From Heterobilharzia americana (lineage: Eukaryota > Platyhelminthes > Trematoda > Strigeidida > Schistosomatidae): 64,000 nucleotides of DNA. A program made the position numbers and the translations under genes. The stretch spans positions 69,434,678-69,498,677 of the forward strand of contig OX104134.1 in assembly GCA_944470555.2 (NCBI GenBank), in the 5' to 3' direction. The first letter of the stretch is position 1. Each line of letters opens with the position of its first letter. Below, piece by piece: positions 11,543 through 20,769 of the stretch. The notes under the pieces are model-generated. The model worked only from the letters and a program-made list of their open reading frames with translations. It was not told the origin of the DNA and made no database searches.

Positions 11543-12037
11543 CTACATTTTGTCAGCGTCTTCATCTAACAGGGCTATGTCATGTGCATATTCTAGGTCT
11601 AACGAAATTTCTCCAGCGATCAAATCAACTTCTGTGTAATCAGGTGACGAGAGGAAGACATCCATAAGAATATCTATGATAAAATTGAGTAAGAACGGAG
11701 AAAGAGAGCACCCTTGAAGTACACCAATCGATGAGCCCAGCTCCACGAACAACCCATCATGGACTCTATAACACGCCCACAAGTGTTCGAGTAGAGCCTT
11801 CAATAAGTTGATGTGCTTACTCGTCACGCCTTTCAGTGAGAGACATCGCCATAAGACTTCTGGACCAACGGAGTCGAATGCCGTTTTCAGGTCGAGAAAT
11901 ACAGCTATTGTCGGGTGTCGGTAAGCGTACCTGTGTTCCGAAACCTGGAGTAGTGTGCATATTTGGTCGATACACCCGCGGCCGGGTCTAAAGCCTACCA
12001 GCCTGGTTTTCTCAGGCTTGGTGTTCCCTAGCTCCAC
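11543..12037 (-). pseudogene. Reverse transcriptase palm domain of nested A3
   Basis: A 164-codon open frame holds the best-preserved family A RT core in the window: GFRPGRGCIDQICTLLQ, motif A FLDLKTAFDSV, motif B GVLQGCSLSPFLLNFIID, and motif C as EYAHDIALL. The last should be Y-A-D-D; the first catalytic aspartate is replaced by histidine, so polymerase activity would be lost even in an intact frame. The frame opens after KPEKTRLV and ends after DEDADKM, where the upstream and downstream parts continue in other frames. Confidence 0.85.
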
Positions 12038-12670
12038 TCAGGCGTCGAAGAATTATAGTGTCTTGGACACTATCTTCTTCAGGCTGATTCCTCTGTGGTT
12101 ATCACAAAAGGACTTCTCGCCTTTCTTGGAGACTGGAATAATCAGTGATTTAGACCAGTCAGAGGGGATCGTATTTGATTCCCATATACTGGTTAACACT
12201 CCGGCTAACCTGACTAAGAGCACTCTACCACCATTCTTGTGTACCTCAGGAGTTAGTCCGTCTGGTCCTCCTGCCCCTCCTCATTCCAAGTCACCTACAG
12301 CTTTTTCGACTCCTGCAAGTGTTGGGGTGGATATCCCAAGGCTGCATTCAGGATCCGACTGGATAGCAGGAAACTCAACGGTGGATGGAGGCCAGTTAAA
12401 CTGTTCCTCGAAGTGTTCTTCCCATCGTTCCAGTCGTCCTCACTACGAGTGGATCGCAGAACCATCCTTCTCCGCTATAGTCTCACTAACCGTAGCTGAC
12501 CTTTCACTCACCCACCCCCAAACTCCTTAATAAGTCTAAGTAACTGTCTACGGTTACCAGTCGCCGCTGCCTTTTCCATCTCTTTAGCCATCACTGCCCA
12601 CTATTATTCACGGTCATTACGTAGACTTTTTCTCAGTCTACTTTTAAGTTGCGCTCTCTCTTCATTGTAC

Positions 12671-13751
12671 TCAGAGCCTGGAGGCAGGGGTGCGTTCATG
12701 TCCATCCATTAGTTCGGAAGAAGCTGCTGATATCCACTGATTGTTTTTAGCCACCCTTTCGGAGTCGGCTACGGTCTTCAACCCCGTTTTTACAGCAGAC
12801 TGGAGATGACACCAAGTTTCTTCTGGGTGAGTGATAGTGTTCTGCTCCGATAACCGCATACTCAACTTCTCACTGAACGCGGCTTTGATGTTTTCGTTGT
12901 CGAGCTGCACTCTTAGTGGTTTTGTTGCCAAATTTTTCTTACGTCCATTGACACCCAGGCATTTACGCACTCGGACCAACGCGTGGTCTCTATTCAAACA
13001 CGTACTCCAGAAGGTGCGGCAGTCTTCCACCATCCTCTCCAGCCATGAGTGATACCAATGTGGTCTATCTGTGTCCATCACTGAGTTGAACTCGGTGGAC
13101 GCCACATCAGACAGTGTCTTTCTTTGTGTCTGAAATTTATGCCACCTGAAAATAAGCGGTTATCTGACCAAAGTTGTAGTAGGCGATCACTGTCATCAGT
13201 CCGTTCAACCGGGATTCCGAAAGTGCCACCTAAGTGCCTACCTCTCTCAATCAGTCTACCCACCTACCTGTGCATTGAAATCACCCGCAACAACCACCAC
13301 GTCTGAACGTTTGGCTTTCGAAAGGAGACTAGACGGTTTTCGGTAGAACTCGTCCTTCACTTCATCCGAACTACAATCAGTGGGTGCGTAATCAGAAATT
13401 ACAAAGAGACAACGGCGAGTCTCACTATTCTTTTTAGTTCTCACTCAGCCGGACAACGCAGAGGTGACTATCAACTGGGATCCAGTCTAGTAGTGAGCTT
13501 TCTGTCCTAGTGATTAATGCTATGCCTACACCTGCAAGACCACGACAGCTAGCTATCGAATCTCCGGAAACTCGAAGGGCGAATTTTGAGGACTCATCAG
13601 ATTGCCCGGGAGAGGTTAGGTGAATAACCGCACTTGGGTCCTGTATGCAAGTCTCACAAACACAGCACACATCCATGGTCCGAGCTGCTAGAGTCTTGGC
13701 CAATGAAGCCTGTTGACCAATTTGACGGGGGGTGAGAGCATTGAAGGGCAC
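12671..13751 (-). pseudogene. APE-type endonuclease domain of nested A3
   Basis: Three consecutive frames cover the domain on the minus strand. The first (13751-13434) reads RQIGQQASLAKTLAARTMDV to CETCIQDPS and DWIPVDSHLC. The second (13444-13256) reads CLFVISDYAPTDCSS to VVVVAGDFNAQVGG. The third and fourth (13263-12671) read HKERHCLMWRPPSSTQ, DRPHWYHSWLERMVEDC and the linker KCLGVNGRKKNLATK into the region before the RT. The catalytic N-terminal Glu and the GDFNA Asp/Asn motif are identifiable, but at least three frame breaks inactivate the gene. The part above 12940 is duplicated in the left arm; the part below is not. Confidence 0.85.
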
Positions 13752-14428
13752 GATATGTAATTTGGAGCGTAGTTTAAGGAGACCAGGGACGCTGTTCTGT
13801 GGATTCAGATTGTTGTCGAAGGCTGCAGAGCTAGGAGAAATTCAAGATGATATAGTATCGTTAATTGAGAGACATGAAGGAAGACTACAAAGTAATCATG
13901 AGGGAGGTGAATAGCAGTTTGAAGAAACTTGAGTGCTGACAGAGTTGTGAGGGCGGTTGACACTTCCCGGCTGACACTTCCCACCGTGAAAAGCTATTTC
14001 TTCTCAAGGTATCTGAAAGAGATTTGTGTGACCGCAAAGCCCATCGGACATCTGTTTGAGGCCTGTCACACGCAGCCTTTTGCGTATGTTTGTTTTGAAC
14101 TTTTGTTGTTTTGGGGCCGGATGGTCGAAAAGAAACTACAAATGAACCAACACCGCCGGCCAGGCAGACCGTGGGGTATGGTGAAGTGTGTTATTTTGGG
14201 GGCCAACCTTTTCTAACCCCCTCCCCTTCCACTGAGAAGGCAGCATCAGCATAGCACTGCTGGTCATCCGGGGGAAACACCTTACTGCCGTCACACTCCA
14301 TCCAACTAGCAGCAGTACGACTTCCCCCTCAGACTCCCGTCAGAGTGTAGTAATTTACGCCACAACGCTAGCTGCCTTTCGTCTAACCACTATCCAACAG
14401 ACCTTTCTGGTATGGTAGGACCTCGAGG

Positions 14429-15685
14429 GTTCTGGAACACGGGCACGCTTACCGGTGCCCGACAATAGCTGTATTTCTCGACCTGAAGGCAGCATTCGAC
14501 TCCGTCGATCGAGAAGTCTTATGACAATATCTCTCATTGAAAGGAGTACCGAGTAAGTGCGTTACCTTATTGAAGGCTCTTTACTCGAACACTTGTAGGC
14601 GTGTTAGAGCCTATGGTGAGATATCGAGTGGTGTCCATCAAGGATGCTCACTCTCTTCATTCTTATTCAATTTTGTTATAGACGTTCTTATGGAGGTCAC
14701 CCTCTCAACATCTAATAACACAGGGATTGACCTAATCACAGTAGAATTTTCGTTAGACCTAGAAGAATAGGCAGAGGAAATTGTCCTGGTAGGTAAAGAC
14801 GCTGACAAGATGCAGAGTCTTCTGGACACTTAGTGCCAATTTGAGGATATTTGGGATGGGTCTCTCGTCACCCAAGTGCCGATCGTTGGTCCAGGACTGA
14901 ACTTCAACGTTCCCTCAACTAACAATACAGACTAAAGTGGTTGAGTGAGTGGAACACCTCACTTACCTGGGAAGTCGGACCAGCCTCAGTGGCTGACAAA
15001 ACCTCTGCACAGATACAAGGGATTCGGTTGGCTTTCGCCAACTTACGCCATCTGTGGTGCCGCCGTGATATCCGATTGTCTATTAGTGGCCGAGTGTACT
15101 ATGCTGCAGTCCACTCTGTTCTACTGTATGACTGTGAAACATGGCCACTGAAGGTGGAATGCATGAGAAGGCTTCAGTTGTTTGACTACCGTCACCTTCG
15201 CAGCATGGGGTGTATTTCGTCGTGTATTTCATCGACCGAGGTGACTGGCACACGTCTAACGTATGCCTAGCCACCGTCTGCCTCGTCGCACAATATTGGC
15301 TGAAGTAGGTTCAGGCAGGATGAAGACTTGGGGCGGCCAGACTCTAACATGGCATCACTGCATGCAGCAGTTGACTGCTGGTTTGAGCCATGTAGGGCGA
15401 TGCAGACTAGGCAGTTGAGGTCCGCGGGATAAGAGGAGCCAGTGGTTGGGGACGCTTGGTGATATGAATGAGAATCGATGTCTGTGGTGCAGATATATAC
15501 ATATTTTGTTCTCACCTTAACCGCTTTACTTAATTTCATCATCTTCGCATTCTTCCATCCTCCATCTTATTGCATTCTACTTTTTGGCAGATGTTTGTTT
15601 CTTTTTTCATCTTCCATTTTATTGCATTACTAGTTGATGTGGTGAAATGAGGTGTGGCAACGCGAATGTTACGCACTAATGCCTG
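14429..15685 (+). pseudogene. Family A element, RT palm to 3' UTR (downstream half of the split element)
   Basis: The sequence resumes in the + orientation with gttctggaacacgggcac, the RT region after the GCIDQI motif, then motif A (LYFSTEGSIRLR region, frameshifted from F-L-D-L-K-A-A-F-D-S-V-D), RAYGEISSGVHQGCSLSSFL (motif B, 14600-14660), a catalytic box damaged to DLEE-stop near 14760, FANLRHLWCRRDIRLSI near 15030, and the C-terminal region to a 3' UTR ending about 15685. It is the continuation of 9425-10602; together they make one + strand element interrupted by A3. Confidence 0.85.
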
Positions 15686-16285
15686 GTCTTACGTTGATTT
15701 GATTGTCCCGGTAGTATTTCTGGCCATCACACAAGGTGTTTGACATATCGACTATTTTACGAATGACCAGAAGGCTCCTGAGTTCTTGATTGATCTTACA
15801 CACACTTTACACCAAATGACATAAATTTTCGGTGAAGTACACCAATCCCAACACAGTGGTAGAGACAAACCACCCTGCAATTAGTTATAGTTGGACACCG
15901 TCAGTGGACGATTGTCACTTCTCCTGTTCAGAGAATGGCCGTGTGGTTCACAGCATACCTCAAAGGACGTAGAAAAGCTACAGCATTGAACGGTGGGGTC
16001 GCCATTGACTTGAAGACAAGAAGAATGAAAAGATATGCAGAACGGTTCAAGAGAAAGTTTATCTGGCTATCAGTTACTCTTCATTTGTCCGATTTCCATT
16101 TCCATCCTTAATGGAACACCGGTATAAGGTGAAGAGAGCTTCCAGATGCTGAGAAACCTGTCAGTAACCTGCGACAAAAACACAGCAGCAATAGTAGAAA
16201 AACTAGTACTGGAGGTATTTAGGAACGATGGTCGGGGATTATTTTGGCAAACTAACTGAAGTGCTAGCTTACCGATGAGAATTAG
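15686..16285. other. Unassigned 600-bp spacer in right arm
   Basis: Right-arm counterpart of 1126-1725. On the + strand it contains the short open stretch QRMAVWFTAYLKGRRKA. I recognise no family. Confidence 0.4.
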
Positions 16286-17815
16286 ATATGATCCTCTCTG
16301 ACTGGCTTCAGTCACTAATTATCCCACTCTTCAAGAAAGGCGAGAACTCCTCTCGTGGCAACCTCAGAGGAATCAGTTCGACGAACAGTGTCTAGGATTT
16401 TAAGTCCTATAATCATTAGACGCCTGAGTGGAGCCCAAGAACAGCAGACGCGAGAAAACCAGACAGCCTTCAGACCTGGTCGTGGGTGTATCGACCAGAT
16501 AATCACACCCCAACAGCTCCAGGAACACTTTACAACGCCCAGTACTGACTCTGTTTCTCAACCTGAAGACAACATCCCAATTCATCTATCCAGAGGTCTT
16601 ATGACAATGTCTCTTACTAAAACGAGTCCCGATTAAGTACATCACTCTGTTGAAGGCTCTGTTTTCGAACGCTCATTAGCATGTACCAGCCTATGCTGAG
16701 GTATTAGGTGATCTGTATCCCCCGTGTGGTGTCCGTAAAGTACGTCAACTCTCTTCATTCTTACTTATCTTCACCATAGATGCACTCATGGAAGTTTCAA
16801 CCTCATCATCTCACTGAAGGGATTGATTTTGTCACAAGAGAATCTTTCATAGATCTAGACTACATAGATGACATAATCCTGTTAGGTGAAGACGCTGAAA
16901 AGATGCGGAGTCTTCTGGACACTTTGAGTGGCAAGTCAAGTGCGTTTCGAATACGTCACTCGTCGCCGAAATCCAAATCTTTTCTCTGGGAGTGGTCTGT
17001 GTTGGTAACTATTCTAGTGATAGGGAGTGAAGTTGTTGAGTGCTTTGATCACTTCACTTACGTGGGAGTCGAATCTGCCATGGTGGGTGAGTGACTGATG
17101 AAATGATTGCGGATACGAAAGTCTCGCTCATCTTTCGTTAACTTACATCCTATATGATGTCGCCGTGAGTTGCGATTGTCTATTCCGATCTGGGTGTAAC
17201 GCGCTGTTTGTCAGAGTTTATTGTTTTGCACAATGTTAGCTTAAGGTTGTTTTGACTAGAAGGGTGTACGAGTTGGATACACTGATACACGGCATCGGGC
17301 CTTGTTATTTTGACTTGCGTCAGGTTATGTCGACTTTCGGGCCGGTGCCCATGTTATACCGGGAACCAGTGGCTGGATACTAATAGTTTGTGGCTGAGAG
17401 TCGGTCTCAATATCGCAGATGCATGCATACAATGTCTTCGTTTTAGTTACTGTGCTGAATTTCAGTATCACCTAGTTTCTTACTTCAGATCTGGAAAAGG
17501 CTTCGAACCCGCCAGACTGAAACATGGCATCAGTGCCTAAAGTCGTTGACTGTTGTTTTGAGCCATGTAGGCCGATGCAGACTTGCTTAGTGAGGTCCTC
17601 GGGACAAGAGGAGCTAGTGGTTTGAGACCTTAGGTGATATGTCTCAAAACTAATGTCATTGGAGCAGTTGTATACACATTATCCTCATCTTAACCGCTGT
17701 AGTTAATCTCTTCTCATTCTTCCTTCCTCTTTAATAATTTCTACTTCTTTGAGCCTTTTTTCGTCATCTTCCAGTTTATTGCTTTAATACTTTATATGCT
17801 GATACCTGTTGAGCG
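16286..17815 (+). pseudogene. Family A element, RT to 3' UTR
   Basis: The piece starts at SDWLQSLIIPLFKKGE-type sequence (16295-16345), reaches GCIDQIITPQQLQEH (16485-16530) and the RT box DYIDDIILLGEDAEKM (16860-16905), then passes the arm border at 17093 and continues, more diverged, to C-terminal sequence near 17550 (gagccatgtaggccgatgc) and a 3' UTR ending about 17815. Its first 91 bp (16296-16386) match 10434-10524 exactly. It is inactive because of frameshifts. Confidence 0.8.
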
Positions 17816-18498
17816 TTTAGAAATCTACACCATTTGCTAAGTCTTAACACAAGAGATAGAATTTCGGACATATTGGCAGTGCCCTAGTTTTATCAGTGAT
17901 CAAAGCGAAACTGTATGCTATTTAATTCCCAGATAATTGCTTAATTCTGTTGGATGCATCTGCACTTAAAATCAACTTCCATGCTTGGATTGGTGATCGT
18001 GTTTTCGCCTAACACATTCTGCTGGACTGACTTAAGGGATTTCATTAGTATCCAATCTAGTTAACAAAAAACTGTGTGCTGAAAAAAGAGTCAATCTCGT
18101 CGTAAGATTGGCCATGTATACGTTGTCACTTTGATATAAACTCATAAACTAACTGTACATATCCCTGATATCAACCATTAACGCTTAAACCTCATGATCA
18201 ATTGAGGGCAGCAACTTCTGATGACTTTTCTTGGTTCTTTTTAAACGATTTTTCGATACATAACATTCAAAACACAAAAGTAATACTCAAAAAAGAATTC
18301 GCCGTTCATATATATATATATGCAGACATGCAGAAACAGTTTTCTTCTTTTTGCTAGACTGGATAAATATTTGAATCTCATAATGCTGATGGGTTTCAGC
18401 AGTTTCTTGTCATTAGAAACTCATACAATGGCACGGAAGATAACAACTAGGGTTACGTCGAAAGTTCTATTCATGCCATGTCTAAAACTCACATCCTA
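17816..18498. other. Unassigned; a short AT microsatellite
   Basis: No gene is recognised. A short (AT)n run lies at about 18308-18320. The stretch would be downstream flank (3' UTR or beyond) of the minus-strand tectonic-like gene, but no polyadenylation signal was identified. Confidence 0.4.
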
Positions 18499-18645
18499 TC
18501 AACTGTTCAGATTCTCATGATACAGTTCATTTATGACTACAAAAAGGATCTTTTCTTGTAAATTGGTATCATTATTATTAATACCATCATCATTATTATC
18601 AGAAAAACTTGATCCAACAAATTTAATTGTTTTCAGTGACTTGAT
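18499..18645 (-). CDS. Candidate terminal exon, tectonic-family protein
   Basis: On the minus strand, an acceptor gttagctaag (weak pyrimidine tract) opens a 48-codon frame beginning IKSLKTIKFVGSSFSDNN and ending at TGA. It is in phase 0, as required after the preceding exon (c20640-20769). Position and pattern fit the last beta-rich stretch of tectonic proteins, where the segment after the N-P-Q motif is followed by a short linker and a V-x-F-V-D-V-S-like strand. The usual proline-rich ending is not obvious, so the C-terminus may be diverged or the true last exon may lie elsewhere. Confidence 0.4.
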   Translation of the reverse strand: MKSLKTIKFVGSSFSDNNDDGINNNDTNLQEKILFVVINELYHENLNS

Positions 18646-18924
18646 CTTAGCTAACGGATATATCATGAAATACAATATTCGTAGTGAGGAAAAACTGTTG
18701 TTCAAGATTCCAGTTAACATCTACACACGAATAACCTTGGCACTATAAAAGCAAAGTAAAAATGGAAAAAAAAGAAAGTTTGTTACACAATTATGAAGTA
18801 TATTTTCTGAATAAAACTTGTTTTTTTCTTTGAGACTTCTTACTACCCGCTTCGTAGGGTGACAGATAAACTGTTTACTAGTTTTAAGCCTATATTATTA
18901 ATCCTGTGGATTATTTTTACAATG

Positions 18925-19145
18925 TCAGTGGCGCAGATGTATACACACATCATCCTCATCTTAACGACACTATACTGAATCTCACCACTTTCTCATTCTT
19001 CCTTCCTCTCTTTTCGTACTTTATATTTCTTTTAACTGAATTTCCTTACCTTCCTTTTGCACCCCACTACCTTTTTACTTGATGTACTGATATGAGCTAT
19101 GGCAACTCGGACCGTTGCGCAGTAATGCCTGATCAGATGATTTGG
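18925..19145 (+). mobile_element. Family A 3' UTR fragment
   Basis: The stretch (from gtgcagatgtatac-type text to ttgatgtactgatatgagct and tgcctgatca) matches the 3' UTR of the other family A copies, such as 15480-15685 and the reverse complement of 10603-10760. Only the non-coding 3' end is present, as expected from a 5'-truncated insertion or a deletion remnant. It lies in the final candidate intron of the tectonic-like gene. Confidence 0.7.
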
Positions 19146-19554
19146 ATGGATTATTTTTCATCTTGGTTCTTCAAAGTTACCATTTTCATTATTGATAATC
19201 AACCCCACCGCCACCACTTGACTGGTATTTTGACATGAATTGTAAAACTGTATATTAGTATGGAGCTAAAGACAAAATCCTATTTAAAAGGAACATTTTT
19301 TCTCGCAGTCAGTCTTTTTCTAAATGTCTAAATAGGAATTTTCAATGTACTAAGATAAAAATTCGTTCATAAATTTACGCAACCTCATTGATTGGGATGC
19401 TTTCAATGTGTGTATCGTATGAAGAGTCAGTATGCTTATGTGGAACTTAATGGAGAGTATCAATACAGTTCCAAAGTGGTTATATAAAAGTGAAGCAATA
19501 ATCCACTGGGACATGATTTGATTTGCACGAAAAAGTATAATTCATCAAGGAAGA

Positions 19555-19800
19555 GAAGATACATCGGCCGACTGGCTTCCCGAAGGCTTTCACCAACCGG
19601 TGTCATTTCATCTCTCCGATTCCAGTGAGGAATAAGTTTGTTTTTATTTTTTATATTTTCTCTGTGTTTTGAAGTTTCTCTAGCGATTGATTGGATTGGT
19701 TTTCTGGGGTAGGGTTGCTAGCTAGCTATATGCCCAAGCTCCCTCTTTATCCGGACTTAGGGCCAGCTAGTAACTAGTGAACTAGTTAACCAGGTGTGGT
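19555..19800 (-). mobile_element. Solo 5' end of a family B element (B4)
   Basis: The 245 bp match the 5' UTR and first codons of family B as seen at 8090-8335 and 36860-37087 (tcggccgactggcttcccga; tttatccggacttagggcc; gtgaactagttaaccaggtg). No coding body follows. Retention of only the 5' end is unusual because target-primed retrotransposons are normally truncated at the 5' end; a deletion or recombination within a once longer copy is the likely explanation. Confidence 0.8.
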
Positions 19801-20639
19801 TAGGTACTGGTATAGTGGACTTATATTTTCAAACCGTTAACTTACCACTTGGCATCACAAAACACATTACAGTGATAGACCACATAAAAATGGATTTATT
19901 TTGAACCGTAGGACAGAAATGACATTGATTGTTTCGGGAGCTTATATTTGGTTAGCAATCACTAATGTAAGTGATTGTTAGATTCATAAAGAAACAGCCA
20001 AGTTTTCAATCTATTTCATAATCTAACCCAGAGCGATACACGATTTCGCCTAAAGAAAAATAACGTAATTATATTATGCTCACTGTACAGTGTCCACAAC
20101 GAGCAGCCTAGATGAGATGTATAGGGCTCACCAATGTCGTTTCGTAGTAACTAAAAGTGAAGTTCTCGGTCAAAAATACATATGTCAAATAAAGTGCTGA
20201 CCTCTTGAAGTTCAAATTCTATGTCAGATAAACTCGGTCCATCCCCCGTGACTACCAGTATCTAGCAGGATGTAATCATATATGACAGGATCTCATTTTG
20301 TTTGAACGTGAAGATAAAATCCATGGTGATATCTTTTTGTCCTTATAGTAGATTCGGCCTTCCTTAAGTATTAATCAGTTCATTTCACCGTAAAAAGGTA
20401 GAAGTAAATAAGTAGCTCTAACAAATGTTGGACATTAAATGAAATTAAACGAATGGGAGAGGTAAAACACGCCTGATTACAAGAATAGAGGATCACCAAA
20501 TTAGAAGTGAATTAATGTTTTAATCAAGGCAACCAAGTAGGGAAAATATGTGATATGTATAATATACAGTATAGAAAATCTACAACGGTGATGACAATGG
20601 TAGTAATAATAATAATAACAGCAATAATAATAAGCTTAC
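19801..20639. other. Unassigned intron-like DNA
   Basis: No gene or repeat is recognised apart from an imperfect (AAT)n run at about 20601-20630 just after the donor of the exon at 20640. If the tectonic-like model is right this is intron. Confidence 0.45.
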
Positions 20640-20769
20640 TTGGTACGAAATAACTCCCCGTTTAAATATTTTCTGTACTGAAATAATAGAATTCTGTGGA
20701 TCGTACACGGTACCTTTTCTGACATAAAAAATGTTTATTGTTTGACCAGTTATAATATTCTGACATGAC
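20640..20769 (-). CDS. Exon, tectonic-family protein (C-terminal N-P-Q region)
   Basis: The minus-strand acceptor (cttctgttacaag) is followed by 130 nt: one base completing a codon, then 43 codons SCQNIITGQTINIFYVRKGT continuing VYDPQNSIISVQKIFKRG to SYQ, and the donor CAA/gtaagc. The G that starts the exon completes the TG left by the exon at c22977-23180 to give Trp. The pattern C-x-N-(5-6)-x-I-x-(F/Y)-x-x-x-G-(4)-P-Q-x-x-I-x-x-V is what I recall from the C-terminal part of tectonic proteins (N-P-Q motif). Tectonics act in the ciliary transition-zone complex; this gene would therefore serve the worm's ciliated cells. Confidence 0.68.

Larger units (their letters stand above)
10603..14425 (-). 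mobile_element. Family A RTE-like retrotransposon, nested minus-strand copy (A3)
   Basis: About 3.8 kb. From 14425 downward there is a 5' UTR, endonuclease (13751-12671 in broken frames), RT (about 12500-11400), C-terminal region (AFANLRHLWCRRDIRLSI near 11300; VVNLHRLRWLEHM near 11010) and a 3' UTR ending exactly at 10603 with the conserved GCATTACTCTG-type terminus. It lies inside a + strand family A element whose RT stops at 10602 and resumes at 14429. Comparison with 16456-16530 suggests about 50-60 bp of the host element was lost at the insertion. The 5' UTR is shorter than in the copy at 25060, consistent with 5' truncation. It is inactivated by stops and frameshifts. Confidence 0.85.
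12940..17093. repeat. Right (probably parental) arm of the inverted duplication
   Basis: Reverse complement of 318-4471. At its inner border the nested element A3 continues uninterrupted from endonuclease into linker and RT, while the left arm leaves the element. At its outer border the RT of the element at 16286 continues to its 3' UTR near 17815, while the left arm is truncated. Continuity on both sides marks this arm as the source. Internal order: A3 endonuclease and 5' UTR (minus), downstream half of the split element (plus), unassigned spacer, another family A RT (plus). Confidence 0.92.

Noticed and set aside
11955..12530. 191-codon + strand open frame
   Set aside because: It overlaps the minus-strand RT of the nested family A element, whose motifs are recognisable; the + strand reading is a shadow.
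20580..20639. Leu-rich C-terminal stretch after the tectonic-like exon as a membrane anchor
   Set aside because: The run is translation of an (AAT)-type microsatellite beyond a strong donor at CAA/gtaagc, so it is intronic.
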